From assembly GCF_038237375.1 (NCBI RefSeq), contig NZ_CP151273.1:3588775-3652774 (forward strand): DNA of 64,000 nucleotides, written 5' to 3'. The translations under genes were made by a program, and so were the position numbers. Each line of letters begins with the position of its first letter. Positions within the stretch are counted from its first letter, which is position 1. Below are positions 1 through 9,312 of this stretch, one piece after another. Origin of the DNA: Alcaligenes sp. SDU_A2. Lineage in GTDB: Bacteria; Pseudomonadota; Gammaproteobacteria; Burkholderiales; Burkholderiaceae_B. Under the pieces are notes generated by a model, which was not told where the DNA came from, made no database searches, and worked only from the letters and a program-made list of their open reading frames with translations.

Positions 1-363
1 GGCCTTCAGGGTTTCAGGCATATTGGGATACAGATTATTCGCGTCGCCGAAAATCTCCAGCTTGGCCAAAGGGTGACCATCGAGCAATTCACGCGCCAGG
101 CGCAGCGTGCGCACGGCGTCTTCGGCGGTAAAGCAACCGGCGGTATTGGGCAGATAGGTATAGCGCTGCGGGCTGACATAGTCGAGCAGGCTGGGTTCGC
201 CCGGGTCCTGGCCGATATTGGTGCGGCGGATGGCCACCGTCACGATTTCTGCGCCGCTGACCTCGATGGCCTCGCGGGTCTGCTCAAAATCCTTATATTT
301 GCCCGTGCCCACCAGCAAGCGCGACTGGTACGACTGTCCGGCAATAATCAATGGGTCATTCAT
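1..363 (-). CDS. thiG: Thiazole synthase ThiG, 5' part (3' end outside window)
   Basis: ThiG builds the thiazole phosphate ring of thiamine from deoxyxylulose 5-phosphate, dehydroglycine and ThiS-thiocarboxylate in the cytoplasm. The first 121 residues are visible, beginning [20 protein letters not shown]. The stretches [11 protein letters not shown] and [12 protein letters not shown] are typical of the ThiG N-terminus, and the lysine in GTGKY is where the family's Schiff-base chemistry starts. Translation begins at the ATG whose complement is at 361-363. The gene runs off the left edge of the window. It lies downstream of xsc on the same strand, but a strong hairpin separates them, so it is probably a separate transcription unit. 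ThiG would supply the cofactor that Xsc uses, but adjacency alone does not prove a link. Confidence 0.93.
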   Translation of the reverse strand, partial: MNDPLIIAGQSYQSRLLVGTGKYKDFEQTREAIEVSGAEIVTVAIRRTNIGQDPGEPSLLDYVSPQRYTYLPNTAGCFTAEDAVRTLRLARELLDGHPLAKLEIFGDANNLYPNMPETLKA

Positions 364-414
364 GGCCCTGCTCCTACAGATGCATTGCGGCGGGCCGGGC
401 CCGCCGCTGCGGAA

Positions 415-438
415 CCCCCGGCTTGCAGAAGCCGGGGG
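415..438 (-). terminator. Perfect 10-bp GC-rich hairpin after xsc
   Basis: CCCCCGGCTT (415-424) and AAGCCGGGGG (429-438) form a perfect stem with a four-base loop, 17 bp beyond the xsc stop codon. No long T-run follows on the minus strand. A second GC-rich inverted repeat (arms 387-395 and 399-407) lies between this hairpin and thiG. Together they probably end or attenuate xsc transcription before thiG. Confidence 0.6.
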
Positions 439-454
439 CGGGCGTACGACACAA

Positions 455-2272
455 TCAGACGTAGTCTTTGTACTTGTCCAACAAGCGCACGGGCTTGGCC
501 AACGCATCGCGGCGGAACGGATCGCCCAGTTCGCGGGTACACATGATCTCGATCACACACGTCTTGCCCTCGTTCATCTGCATGTCGATGGCACGCTGCA
601 AGGCCGGACCCACATCCTCCAACTTGTCCACCACAATGCCTTCGGCACCCATGGACTGGGCAATGCCCGCAAACGAAGGGCTGTCCAGCTCGCCGGCCAC
701 AAAACGACGGTTATAGAACTCGACCTGGTTCTTTTTCTCGGCACCCCACTGGCGGTTGTGGAACACCACGGCCGTCACCGGAATGTCGTGGCGCACGGCG
801 GTCAGGATCTCCATCATGCTCATGGCCCAAGCACCGTCACCGGCGTAAGCAATGGCCGGACGCTCGGGCGCAGCCGTCTTGGCACCGATAATGGTCGGCA
901 GCGCATAGCCGCAGTTGCCAAAGCTCATGGGTGCGAAAAAGCTGCGTGGGCGCTCAAAGCGCAGATAGCTGTGCGCCACCGAGTTGATGTTGCCGATATC
1001 CGTGGACACCATCACATCCTTAGGCATGGCTTTTTCCAGCTCACGCAGCACTTGGCGTGGATGCAGGTACTGGCCGCCGCTGAACGGTTTTTCCTTGGCG
1101 TTTTCGGCGATCATGTCCAGGCTGTAGGGATCTTTTTCGTGGGTCCATTCGTCCAGCTCCTTTTCCCAGGCCGCCTTCTCCGCCGCAATCTTGTCGGCGC
1201 GCTCGGCTTTGGTCGAATCGCAATCCAGCGTGCGGCCGTCCAGGCGCAGGGCCAGCTCCTGGGCAACCGCTTTGGCATCTCCGCAAATGCCCACGGCGAT
1301 CTTCTTGACCAGGCCCAGCATCTTCTGGTCGGCATCGACCTGGATGATCTTGGCGTTCTTAGGCCAGTAATCAATACCGTGCTGAGGCAGCGTGCCGAAT
1401 GGCCCCAGACGCGTACCCAGTGCCAATACCACATCGGCCTGGGCAATCAGCTTCATGCCGGCTTTGGAACCCTGATAGCCCAGCGGACCGCACCACAGCG
1501 GATGGCTGGCGGGGAAAGAGTCGTTGTGCTGGTAGCTGTTGACCACCGGCGCGCCCAGACGCTCGGCCAGCGCCTTGCACTGCTCCACCGCGTCGGACAT
1601 GATCACGCCGCCACCCGAGATAATGACCGGGAACTTGGCCTTGGCCAGCAGATCGGCCGCCTCGTCCAGGCTGCGCACGCCACCGGGGCCACGATCCACA
1701 CGGGCTGGCTTGGGGATTTCGCATGTGACTTCGCCATAGAAGTAATCGCGCGGAATGTTCAGCTGGGTCGGGCCCATTTCGCTGACGGCACGGTCAAAAC
1801 AACGGGCCGTAAATTCGGCCATGCGATTAGGGTTGGTGACGTGACCCTGATACTTGGTGAATTCCTGGAACATGGGCAACTGGTTGCACTCCTGGAAACC
1901 GCCCAGGCCCTGGGTGTTGGTGCCGGTTTCGGGGGTCACGATGACCACGGGGCTGTGCGCCCAGTAAGCGGCGGCAATGCCCGTAACGCAGTTGCTGATG
2001 CCGGGGCCGTTCTGGCCGATCACCATGCCGTGGCGACCCGAAACACGGGCGTAGCCGTCAGCCATGTGGGCAGCGCCCTGTTCGTGAACCACCGGAATCA
2101 GGCGGATGCCGGCGGGAGCGAAGATATCCATCGCATCCATAAAGGCCGAACCCATGATACCGAACATATCGGTGACCCCGTAGGACACCATGGTTTCCAC
2201 AAACGCCTCCGAAGGCGTCATCTTGGTCGGTCCGCTGACCACGCTGCGATTATCCGTATTGCCCTGGCTCAT
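455..2272 (-). CDS. xsc: Sulfoacetaldehyde acetyltransferase Xsc
   Basis: Xsc is a thiamine-diphosphate enzyme that converts sulfoacetaldehyde and phosphate to acetyl phosphate and sulfite, the C-S cleaving step in taurine and other C2-sulfonate degradation. The 605-residue product has the length and order of the acetolactate-synthase superfamily. The N-terminal PYR domain contains [16 protein letters not shown] with the cofactor-activating Glu, and the C-terminal PP domain has the ThDP motif AGDGAWAM (about residue 475) with its partner Asn in FHNRQWG about 28 residues later. The stretch [18 protein letters not shown] is characteristic of Xsc rather than of acetolactate synthase. The partner gene pta, which turns acetyl phosphate into acetyl-CoA, lies about 4 kb away and shares a promoter-proximal word with xsc. 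The start is supported by GGAGACAGAG just upstream. Regulation by sulfonates through the nearby IclR protein is an inference. Confidence 0.95.
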   Translation of the reverse strand: MSQGNTDNRSVVSGPTKMTPSEAFVETMVSYGVTDMFGIMGSAFMDAMDIFAPAGIRLIPVVHEQGAAHMADGYARVSGRHGMVIGQNGPGISNCVTGIAAAYWAHSPVVIVTPETGTNTQGLGGFQECNQLPMFQEFTKYQGHVTNPNRMAEFTARCFDRAVSEMGPTQLNIPRDYFYGEVTCEIPKPARVDRGPGGVRSLDEAADLLAKAKFPVIISGGGVIMSDAVEQCKALAERLGAPVVNSYQHNDSFPASHPLWCGPLGYQGSKAGMKLIAQADVVLALGTRLGPFGTLPQHGIDYWPKNAKIIQVDADQKMLGLVKKIAVGICGDAKAVAQELALRLDGRTLDCDSTKAERADKIAAEKAAWEKELDEWTHEKDPYSLDMIAENAKEKPFSGGQYLHPRQVLRELEKAMPKDVMVSTDIGNINSVAHSYLRFERPRSFFAPMSFGNCGYALPTIIGAKTAAPERPAIAYAGDGAWAMSMMEILTAVRHDIPVTAVVFHNRQWGAEKKNQVEFYNRRFVAGELDSPSFAGIAQSMGAEGIVVDKLEDVGPALQRAIDMQMNEGKTCVIEIMCTRELGDPFRRDALAKPVRLLDKYKDYV

Positions 2273-2329
2273 GTCTCTGTCTCCATTACGCGACGGGCCG
2301 GGGGTGGCCCTGTCAAAAAATTAAAAATC

Positions 2330-2343
2330 TTGTTTTTCGAGAT
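2330..2343 (-). promoter_or_regulatory. 14-bp word shared by xsc and pta leaders (xsc copy)
   Basis: Read on the xsc strand this is ATCTCGAAAAACAA. The identical 14-mer sits at 6131-6144 in front of pta. Here it ends 58 bp upstream of the xsc start, in an AT-rich stretch of the 220-bp divergent region between xsc and the CobS-like gene. The flanking AAAATCT/AGATTTT half-sites make this copy part of an imperfect inverted repeat. A common operator is inferred. Confidence 0.5.
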
Positions 2344-2492
2344 TTTTTATAAACTTTATCGAGACAAACAGGCCATGTCAACATAGAATCTCAATTATCG
2401 ATATTAAATGTACCGATTTTTGATCTTATAAGCACTTTGACCACGCAGCAGCACAACACGCCGCACGCTGCCCGCACCCATCAGGGGGTTCC

Positions 2493-3467
2493 ATGACCAT
2501 CACCACACTGCCCGAGCATCTGCTCAGCATCCGCGATACGTTCGGCCTGTCCCTGGACGGACAGGCGCTGGCCTTGCAAGCGGGGGCCACACAGGTGCCT
2601 GCCGCCGATCCGGCCTACCGCTTCAACCCGGAAGTTACCCAGGCAATCCTGGCCGGCTTTACCCATAATCGCCGCGTGCTGGTGCAGGGCCGGCACGGAA
2701 CCGGCAAGTCCACCCATATCGAGCAAGTGGCCGCTCGCCTGAACTGGCCCTGTCTGCGCGTCAACTTGGATGGGCACCTGAGCCGCCTGGATCTGGTGGG
2801 CAAAGACACCATTCAGATTCAGGACGGTCTGCAAGTCACCGGCTTTCAGGAAGGCCTGATCCCCTGGGCCATGCAGCGCCCTATGGCGCTGATCCTGGAC
2901 GAATACGATGCGGGACGGCCGGATATTTTGTTCGTGGTGCAGCAATTGCTGGAACCGGACGGCGGCCTGACCTTGATGGACCAGAACCGCGTCATCCGCC
3001 CCCACCCGCAATTTCGCATTTTCGCCACGGCCAACACCCTGGGCCTGGGCGATACCAGTGGCCTGTACCACGGCACGCAGTTGCTTAACCACGCCCAGTT
3101 GGACCGCTGGAATGTGGTAGCGCGACTGGACTACCTACTTGCCGAGCAGGAAATGGAAATCGTGCTGGCCCGCGTCCCCGACAAAAACACACCGACCGGT
3201 CGCGAACAGGTCCAGGCAATGGTGGCGCTGGCGGCACTGACACGCCACGGTTTTGCCTGCGGCGATCTGTCCACGCTGATGTCGCCGCGCACCGTCATTA
3301 CCTGGGCGCAGAATCATGCGATTTTCCATGATCTGGAGCTGGCTTTCCGGCTCAGTTTTCTGAACAAGTGCGACCTGTCCGAACACCCTCTGATCGCGGA
3401 ATACTATCAACGTTGCTTCGGTACCGAGCTGACCCTGGAGCCGCTGGCCGCCGGGCAAACCGCATGA
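2493..3467 (+). CDS. MoxR/CobS-like AAA+ ATPase
   Basis: This is a 324-residue AAA+ ATPase of the CobS/MoxR group, which usually works with a VWA-domain partner to remodel or metallate a client protein. The Walker A motif is GRHGTGKS (residues 66-73) and Walker B is LILDEYD (133-139), followed by the sensor stretch FRIFATANTLG typical of CobS. The CobT-like gene overlaps its stop codon by 4 bp (ATGA), so the two are translationally coupled. True CobS-CobT is part of the aerobic cobaltochelatase with CobN, but no cobN or other cobalamin gene is present here. The pair lies between xsc and pta/iclR and diverges from xsc. A chaperone role in sulfonate metabolism is therefore more likely than cobalt insertion, but this is inference. 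Confidence 0.8.
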   Translation: MTITTLPEHLLSIRDTFGLSLDGQALALQAGATQVPAADPAYRFNPEVTQAILAGFTHNRRVLVQGRHGTGKSTHIEQVAARLNWPCLRVNLDGHLSRLDLVGKDTIQIQDGLQVTGFQEGLIPWAMQRPMALILDEYDAGRPDILFVVQQLLEPDGGLTLMDQNRVIRPHPQFRIFATANTLGLGDTSGLYHGTQLLNHAQLDRWNVVARLDYLLAEQEMEIVLARVPDKNTPTGREQVQAMVALAALTRHGFACGDLSTLMSPRTVITWAQNHAIFHDLELAFRLSFLNKCDLSEHPLIAEYYQRCFGTELTLEPLAAGQTA

Positions 3468-5176
3468 CCACGGCCACGCCCTTGCGTCGTCTGCACCGCG
3501 CCCACGAGCTGGGCGCAGCCGTCGCCCGCGCCCTGACGGACGACCCAAGCATCCATCATCGGCAACAGACGCTGTATCGCGGCGAGCAGCGCCTGGCCAG
3601 CCTGGCCCCGCATATCCGCCCCGACGCACACGACCAGGCCCACAGCCTGCGCGGCGTCGCCGACAGCCTGGCGCTGCGCAGGCTGCACACCCGACGCGCG
3701 CTGCACGCCAATCGTCTACCCGAAGAGCCCGTCGCCCGGCTGTTCTTTGACTGGCTGGAGCTGCTGCGCACCGAAACCCTGGCTGGCAGCCAGTGGCCTG
3801 GGGTGCGCCAGAATCTGCGCACGCGTTTCGAGCGCTGGTCTGCCGGCTATCACCACCACGGCCATACCCGCAGCGAACTGGGCCTGCTGGTCTATACCGT
3901 GGCGCAGATGGTGTGGAGCCGCCTGAACGGCTGGCCAGTGCTGGAAGAAACCGAAGACCTGATCGAATCCACGCGCGCCGGCATCGCTCCCCTGATGGGC
4001 GGGCTGCTGCAAACGCTCAAGCGCAGCGTGGCCGACCAGGATCGCTACGGACTGGCCGCACTGGAGCTGGCCGAACGCATCGGCCTGACGATTAAAGAAC
4101 TGCGCCCCGCCACGAGCCGCCCCAGCAATGCCGAAACGCCGGAACTGCAGGACTTTGCCCTGCTGCTGCCCGACAGCAACGATCCCAGTGACGGCGGCCT
4201 GCGGCACGGCCAGGAGCGCACAGCACAAGACGCCCAGCACAGCCCTTATCGCATCTTTGATCGCAGCGGCGACAAAGAAGAACAGATGGCCGATCTGGTG
4301 CGCGCCCCTTTGCTGCGCCAACTGCGCGAACAACTGGATCAGAACATTGCCGCCTATGGCCTGCCCCTGCCGCGCCTGGTTGCCCGCATGCGCAAGATGT
4401 TGCGTCAACCCGTGCGCGAGCAATGGCAATACGGCCAGACAGACGGCTTGGTGGATGGCCGCCGGCTGGCCCAACTGATTTGTTCGCCGCAAGAACGACG
4501 CCTGTTCAAACAAGTGGACGAACCGTTGCGCAACCAATGCGCCGTCACCTTCTTGCTGGACTGCTCGGGATCGATGAAGGACCAGGCCCAGACCCTGGCC
4601 GTCATGGTCGATGTCCTGGCCCGCGCCCTGGAGCGCAGCGGCGCGCAGACCGAAGTACTGGGATTTTCCACCCAGACCTGGAACGGCGGACGCCCCTACC
4701 GCCGCTGGCTGGCACGTGGCAAGCCCGCCCAGCCCGGCCGCTTGAACGAAACCAGCCACCGCATCTTCAAGGCGGCTTCCAGCACCTGGCGTCAGGCGCG
4801 CCCGGCCATTGCCGCCCTGCTCAAGCAGGATCTATATCGCGAAGGTGTGGATGGCGAAGCCTTGGCCTGGGCATGCCAGCGCAGTCTGGCGCTGACGGCA
4901 AAACGGCATCTGGTCTATGTCATCTCGGACGCCAGTCCAATGGACAGCGCCACCGCTCTGGCCAATGGCCCGGACTACCTGGATCAGCACCTGCTACAGG
5001 TCTTGCGCGTCTACGAGCGCCAAGGTGTGGAAATCACCGGCATAGGACTGGGGCTGGATCTGGGCGCGCTGTACCGGCACACGCTGGTGGCCCATATGGA
5101 AAAAGGGCTGGACCAGCAGTTTCTGGACGACTTCATTGCCAGCCTGGCGCCGGGGCGTGCCCGCCACGGTCGGTAG
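3464..5176 (+). CDS. CobT-like VWA-domain protein
   Basis: This 570-residue partner of the preceding AAA+ protein starts at the ATG of the ATGA overlap (MTTATPLRRL). The N-terminal half is helical and Arg/Leu-rich. The C-terminal third is a von Willebrand A domain with an intact metal-binding MIDAS start, DCSGS (residues 366-370), preceded by FLL. The stretches LGFSTQTWNGGRP, KRHLVYVISDASPMD and EITGIGLG also match CobT-type VWA domains. The long acidic linker of classical CobT is short here. Such pairs (CobS-CobT, CbbQ-CbbO, MoxR-VWA) activate metalloenzymes or complexes, and the client is unknown. Gene context suggests a role in sulfonate use. Confidence 0.78.
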   Translation: MTTATPLRRLHRAHELGAAVARALTDDPSIHHRQQTLYRGEQRLASLAPHIRPDAHDQAHSLRGVADSLALRRLHTRRALHANRLPEEPVARLFFDWLELLRTETLAGSQWPGVRQNLRTRFERWSAGYHHHGHTRSELGLLVYTVAQMVWSRLNGWPVLEETEDLIESTRAGIAPLMGGLLQTLKRSVADQDRYGLAALELAERIGLTIKELRPATSRPSNAETPELQDFALLLPDSNDPSDGGLRHGQERTAQDAQHSPYRIFDRSGDKEEQMADLVRAPLLRQLREQLDQNIAAYGLPLPRLVARMRKMLRQPVREQWQYGQTDGLVDGRRLAQLICSPQERRLFKQVDEPLRNQCAVTFLLDCSGSMKDQAQTLAVMVDVLARALERSGAQTEVLGFSTQTWNGGRPYRRWLARGKPAQPGRLNETSHRIFKAASSTWRQARPAIAALLKQDLYREGVDGEALAWACQRSLALTAKRHLVYVISDASPMDSATALANGPDYLDQHLLQVLRVYERQGVEITGIGLGLDLGALYRHTLVAHMEKGLDQQFLDDFIASLAPGRARHGR

Positions 5177-5235
5177 GCCGATAGTGGGTGGCGGCCATGC
5201 CGCCTGCCCGCCTTATCGATCGGCAGATACCAGCC

Positions 5236-6030
5236 CTAGAAATCTTCTTCGATGCGCGCCAACGCAGCGGCGGCCCGTTGCAGAGCCGGCAGGCACTGCA
5301 AGGCTTTTTCGGGTGTCATGCGCATAATGGGGGCCTGGGTCGCCACCGCCATATTGGACTTGCCGTCCGCGCGCGGCACCAACACGGCCACGCAGAACAG
5401 CCCAGACAGAAACTCTTCGTTATCAAAGGCATAGCCGTTCAGCTTGACCTGGGCAATGTCTTTTTCGTAGTCCTGCACCGTGGTCAAGGTATTGGGCGTA
5501 TAACGCTCCATAGGCGTATGCGACAACAAGCGCCTGCGCTGCGCAGCGCTGAGTTGCGCCAGCAAGACCTTGCCGCTGGCCGAACAATGCACCGGCACAC
5601 GCGAACCAGGATACAGATAGAACCGCAAAGGTGCGGCAGTTTCCACGCGATCCAGATACAGCACATCGGTGCCCGACAGCGCCGTCAGATTGCAGGTTTC
5701 GCCCAGTTCGTCCACCAGATGACGCAGCACGGCATGGCGTGCGCCATGCTTGGCATCGTGCAGCAACAGATTTTCGGCCAGGCGGCGCAGGCGCGAACCC
5801 ACGCCGTAATGGCGCCCATCGCTCTCGCGCAGCAGCAGGCCGCTGCCTTCCAGCTGTTGCAGCATGCGATGCACAGTGGGTTTGGGCAGGCCGGTCAATT
5901 CGACCAGATCCTGCAAGGTATAACGCCGGTCCTGGCCCGCCATGACTTCGAGCAGGGCAAACAGCCGCATGGTGGGCGTATCGCCGCTCAGGCGGACGCC
6001 TTCTGCGACGTCGGTTTGGATCTCGGACAT
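5236..6030 (-). CDS. IclR-family transcriptional regulator
   Basis: This 264-residue protein has the IclR layout. The N-terminal winged helix-turn-helix contains YTLQDLVELTGLPKPTVHRM (about residues 37-56) and is followed by a ligand-binding GAF-like domain with VPVHCSASGKVLLA and the C-terminal GYAFDNEEFLSGL segment typical of the family. It is transcribed divergently from pta, with a 155-bp AT-rich region between the starts, the usual arrangement for a regulator acting on its neighbour. Its likely targets are pta and xsc, which share a 14-bp upstream word. The effector is unknown; a sulfonate intermediate would fit the context. Confidence 0.9.
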   Translation of the reverse strand: MSEIQTDVAEGVRLSGDTPTMRLFALLEVMAGQDRRYTLQDLVELTGLPKPTVHRMLQQLEGSGLLLRESDGRHYGVGSRLRRLAENLLLHDAKHGARHAVLRHLVDELGETCNLTALSGTDVLYLDRVETAAPLRFYLYPGSRVPVHCSASGKVLLAQLSAAQRRRLLSHTPMERYTPNTLTTVQDYEKDIAQVKLNGYAFDNEEFLSGLFCVAVLVPRADGKSNMAVATQAPIMRMTPEKALQCLPALQRAAAALARIEEDF

Positions 6031-6130
6031 AAAAAAGCTCTCGCTATCTGGCAGTTTCTACGAAATTCTATACCAGTAAATGGAACCAATCATTGACTGC
6101 CTGGGTATTTCCCGCTAGATTTTGCCATAT

Positions 6131-6144
6131 ATCTCGAAAAACAA
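6131..6144 (+). promoter_or_regulatory. 14-bp word shared by xsc and pta leaders (pta copy)
   Basis: ATCTCGAAAAACAA occurs 41 bp upstream of the pta start codon, in the same orientation relative to the gene as the copy before xsc. It lies in the divergent region between iclR and pta. An operator or activator site common to the two enzymes of the sulfoacetaldehyde pathway is inferred. Confidence 0.5.
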
Positions 6145-6185
6145 AACAAAAAGTTCCATAATAAAGATTACCACGGAGACATGGC

Positions 6186-7199
6186 ATGAAGCTCATCGAA
6201 CATCTGATCGTCGCCGCCCAGGCCCGGCCACGCCGCATCGTGCTGTGCGAAACCGAGGACGAACGCGTGCTGCAGGCCGCTTGTCAGGCCAGCCAGGACG
6301 GAATCGCCCACATTACCCTGGTCGGCGACTCGGCGCAGACGGCCGCGCGCCTGCGCGACCTGGGCCTGGCACGCGGCGCACTGCAGATCGAAGACCCGAT
6401 ATTCAGCGCAAACCGCCCGGCCTTGCTCGAAGCCTTGCTCGCGCGGCGCAAAAACAAAGGATTGACCCCGGAGCAGGCGCAGCACTGGCTGGACAATCCC
6501 TTGTGCTACGCCAACATGATGGTGCACGCGGGTCTGGCCGACGGCTCGGTGGCCGGTGCCGTACACAGCACGGCAGACGTCGTGCGCACCGCCTTGCAAC
6601 TGATCGGCAAGGCTCCCAAGGCCAGTCTGGTATCCAGCTTTTTCATCATGATGCTGTGCAAGCAAGACCACCCGCGCAAGGGCGGGCTGATTTTCAGCGA
6701 CTGCGGGCTGGTCATCGACCCCGATGCCGATCAGCTATGCGACATCGCTCTGGCGGCGGCCGACAGCGCGCAATTGCTGCTGAACGAAGCCCCGCGCATT
6801 GCCATGCTCAGTTTTTCCACCGCCGGCAGCGCCCAGCACGATAAAGTCACCAAAGTGGTGCAGGCGGCCCGCAAAATCAAAGAGCGCCGCCCCGACCTGG
6901 CCATCGACGAGGACGTGCAACTGGACGCCGCGTTGATCGAGGAAGTGGCCGCCCGCAAACTGCCCGGCTCGGCCGTGGCCGGCAAAGCCAATGTGCTGAT
7001 TTTCCCCAACCTGGAAGCGGGCAATATTGGCTACAAAATGGCCGAACGCCTGGGCGGGGCCATCGCCATCGGTCCCTTACTGCAAGGCCTTAGCAAGCCG
7101 GCCAACGACCTGTCGCGCGGCTGCTCGGTGCAGGACATCTACAATGTCATCGCGGTAACAGGAGTACAGTGCTTGCAGGACACATCCCTGCAAGCCTGA
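6186..7199 (+). CDS. pta: Phosphate acetyltransferase Pta
   Basis: Pta exchanges the phosphate of acetyl phosphate for CoA, giving acetyl-CoA. The 337-residue product is the short form consisting only of the catalytic PTA_PTB domain. Family stretches include AGLADGSVAGAVHSTADVVR, FFIMML and the C-terminal ANVLIFPNLEAGNIGYKM and RGCSVQDIYN signatures. The start is preceded by CGGAGACATGGC. In bacteria that use C2 sulfonates, Xsc releases acetyl phosphate and a pta near xsc completes the route to acetyl-CoA, which fits this arrangement. It ends 18 bp before the convergent Bug receptor gene, with no clear terminator between them. Confidence 0.95.
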   Translation: MKLIEHLIVAAQARPRRIVLCETEDERVLQAACQASQDGIAHITLVGDSAQTAARLRDLGLARGALQIEDPIFSANRPALLEALLARRKNKGLTPEQAQHWLDNPLCYANMMVHAGLADGSVAGAVHSTADVVRTALQLIGKAPKASLVSSFFIMMLCKQDHPRKGGLIFSDCGLVIDPDADQLCDIALAAADSAQLLLNEAPRIAMLSFSTAGSAQHDKVTKVVQAARKIKERRPDLAIDEDVQLDAALIEEVAARKLPGSAVAGKANVLIFPNLEAGNIGYKMAERLGGAIAIGPLLQGLSKPANDLSRGCSVQDIYNVIAVTGVQCLQDTSLQA

Positions 7200-7217
7200 C
7201 TCCCGATTCGCAGGCTG

Positions 7218-8246
7218 CTACATCTTCAGATCCAGCCCTTTCAGCCTTTTCTGCCAGGCCTGCGCCTCGTCCTGCAGCTCCTTTTGCAGCTGCGGCCCCG
7301 TCTGGGCGCTGACTTGCAGGCCGGCATCTTCGTACAGCTTGATCAAGGCCGGTTTTTTCAAGGCCGACTCGATAGCCGCCGACAAGGCCTGGACCCGCTC
7401 GGGCGGCGTTTCCTTGCGCGCCACCAACATCCACCAATTATCCGGGATAGCCTCAGCCAGCTTGCCCCAGCCGGCTTCCTGCACCGTGGGCACTGTGGGC
7501 AACATGGCCAGTCGCTGGGGCGCGATCACCGCCAAGGCCCGCACCCGTCCCGACTGCAGCATGGACTGGACCGTGGAATAGCCTACCAGGGCAAACTGCA
7601 CTTCGCCGGCTCCCAGTGCTGTGGCCATGGCACTGCCACCACGATACGGCACATGCACCGCTTTCGTGCCGCTGGCCTGCAAGAACAAGGCTGCCGCCAG
7701 ATGCGGCAAAGTACCTGCGCTGGGCGACGCATAGTTGGCATTGCCTTTCTGCACATTCAGATACGCTACCAACTCGTCCACGGATCGTATGGGCAGCTTG
7801 GCATTGACCACCACCAGCAAGGGCACGGACACCACTTTCGCCACCGGCACAAACGTCGCCAGAGGGTCAAGCTTTTGCTTGGAAAAAAGAAACTGGTTAA
7901 TGACCAGGTTATTGGTTGCCGCCGACAGAATGGAATAGCCGTCGGCAGGCTGGCGCAGCACATAGTCTGCACCGATCAGCCCGCCCGCTCCGGGCTTGAA
8001 CTCGATAATAAACGGCAAACCCAGATCGCTCTGCAACTGATTGCCCAGCAAGCGCGGCACCAGATCGGCTATGCTGCCGCCGCCATAAGGCACCACGATA
8101 TTAACGGGCCGGCTCGGGTAAGCCGGTTCGTCCTGAGCGGCCTGAGCGGCCATGCAGGGCAAGGCCAATGCGCCCGCCAAGGCAAGACGGGATAACACAC
8201 CACGCCGGAAACCCACACGGCGCGGCGCTACGGGGGTAGTGGTCAT
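7218..8246 (-). CDS. Bug/TctC-family periplasmic solute receptor
   Basis: This 342-residue extracytoplasmic receptor belongs to the Bug (TctC) family, which is greatly expanded in Alcaligenaceae. It has an Arg-rich N-region and hydrophobic core (RRGVLSRLALAGALALP) with a likely signal cleavage after AAQA near residue 36. Mature-domain motifs are YPSRPVNIVVPYGGGS, FKPGAGGLIGADYVLRQPADGY and the PTVPTVQEAG loop. No TctA/TctB membrane partner is adjacent, as is usual for orphan Bug proteins. It lies 10 bp downstream of the MBL hydrolase gene and is probably co-transcribed with it, so the ligand may be related to that enzyme's substrate. The ligand itself is not predictable. Confidence 0.88.
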   Translation of the reverse strand: MTTTPVAPRRVGFRRGVLSRLALAGALALPCMAAQAAQDEPAYPSRPVNIVVPYGGGSIADLVPRLLGNQLQSDLGLPFIIEFKPGAGGLIGADYVLRQPADGYSILSAATNNLVINQFLFSKQKLDPLATFVPVAKVVSVPLLVVVNAKLPIRSVDELVAYLNVQKGNANYASPSAGTLPHLAAALFLQASGTKAVHVPYRGGSAMATALGAGEVQFALVGYSTVQSMLQSGRVRALAVIAPQRLAMLPTVPTVQEAGWGKLAEAIPDNWWMLVARKETPPERVQALSAAIESALKKPALIKLYEDAGLQVSAQTGPQLQKELQDEAQAWQKRLKGLDLKM

Positions 8247-8256
8247 GATGGGATTC

Positions 8257-9312
8257 CTAGAATTTAGGGAAAATCTGTTTTTCGGACAGCCAACTCGACA
8301 TCTTCATGCGCTCTTTGCGCGGTGCTTTCTTGAAGTCGTCATGGTGCTCTTTATTAGGCCAGACATCGGCACTGGTCACGGCCATGCGCGTCAACAGCCG
8401 TTCGCGGGTCACGTTAAACACCATCATGTCCTTGGCCAGCGCCAGCGGACCCGAATAATGCGTGCGTATGGCCTGTTCCATCTCGGGTGCCGTATCGAAA
8501 TCGTTGAAAAAATGATAGGCCACCGCCAGACGCGGCTCGCACAGCGCAAACACCTTGCCCGCCTCGACCGGGTCCGAATGCGCCATGCTGCCTATGCCGA
8601 TGGCGGTGCGCTCGTCATAGCCGGAACGCTCCATCAGTTGCTGGCGTGTATTGAAGGTTTCGTGCACCACCACATCCGCATTGCGGGCATTTTCCACAAA
8701 AAAGTAGCTGGGGGTCGTGTCGCCCGAATACACAAACGACAAGCCGTTCCAATCCAGACGCAAGCTGACTGCCCCATCGTAAATATGCACGGCCGGAAAA
8801 CTGGTGACTTTGACGCCATTGTGCTCATACACCACATGTACTTTGGAATAGTCGAACTCGTGTACATTGACCTGCGCGCCCACCGCCGGCAGCAAGCCGA
8901 CACGCGTGTCCGTATCCCAGGCATACGACTCCATCTGCTTGGTCACGAAATGCTTCATGCCGTATTTTTCTTCTGGCCCGGACGGTCCATAAACCTCCAG
9001 CGCACGGGTACGCCCGCCTGCCCAGCTACCGATCCAGATCTGGGCAAAATCGCCAACATGGTCCGTGTGCAGATGGGTGGCAAAGTACGCCGTCATTTTC
9101 TGATATGGGATTTCCAGCGCGCCGAAATTGGTCTGCGTGCCGTAGCCGAAGTCGAACTGAAACTTGTCGCCGTTGCCCAGCTCCACCAGCCAGCCGGCAT
9201 TGGCCTGCGACGGACGCAAGAAAGGGCGTCCTGTCCCGAGCGCAGTAATCCGCATCTCGTCCTTGCCCAGCTCTTCCGTGTTAGGGAAATACTGATCCCG
9301 ATAGTTCATCAT
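8257..9312 (-). CDS. MBL-fold metallo-hydrolase (GntH-like group)
   Basis: This 351-residue metallo-beta-lactamase-fold hydrolase shows the metal-binding motif THLHTDHVGD (HxHxDH) about one quarter in, FVYSGDTTPS with the bridging Asp, and a later AYHFF histidine. The N-terminal phrasing NYRDQYFPNTEELGKDEMRI resembles proteins often labelled guanitoxin-biosynthesis hydrolase GntH. That label is a family name recalled from memory and no guanitoxin genes are present. The start at 9312 is chosen because AAGGAGAC lies six bases upstream. A longer reading from 9330 would overlap this ribosome-binding site. It forms an operon with the Bug receptor and diverges from a LysR regulator, so it probably acts on an imported small molecule. 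Confidence 0.85.
   Translation of the reverse strand: MMNYRDQYFPNTEELGKDEMRITALGTGRPFLRPSQANAGWLVELGNGDKFQFDFGYGTQTNFGALEIPYQKMTAYFATHLHTDHVGDFAQIWIGSWAGGRTRALEVYGPSGPEEKYGMKHFVTKQMESYAWDTDTRVGLLPAVGAQVNVHEFDYSKVHVVYEHNGVKVTSFPAVHIYDGAVSLRLDWNGLSFVYSGDTTPSYFFVENARNADVVVHETFNTRQQLMERSGYDERTAIGIGSMAHSDPVEAGKVFALCEPRLAVAYHFFNDFDTAPEMEQAIRTHYSGPLALAKDMMVFNVTRERLLTRMAVTSADVWPNKEHHDDFKKAPRKERMKMSSWLSEKQIFPKF

Noticed and set aside
218..2386. Long open frame opposite xsc
   Set aside because: It is a GC-rich antisense frame rich in His, Gly and Arg with no family features, and it lies wholly over a clear xsc gene.
2493..5176. Cobalamin biosynthesis locus
   Set aside because: Only CobS- and CobT-like proteins are present. 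No cobN or corrin-ring gene is nearby.
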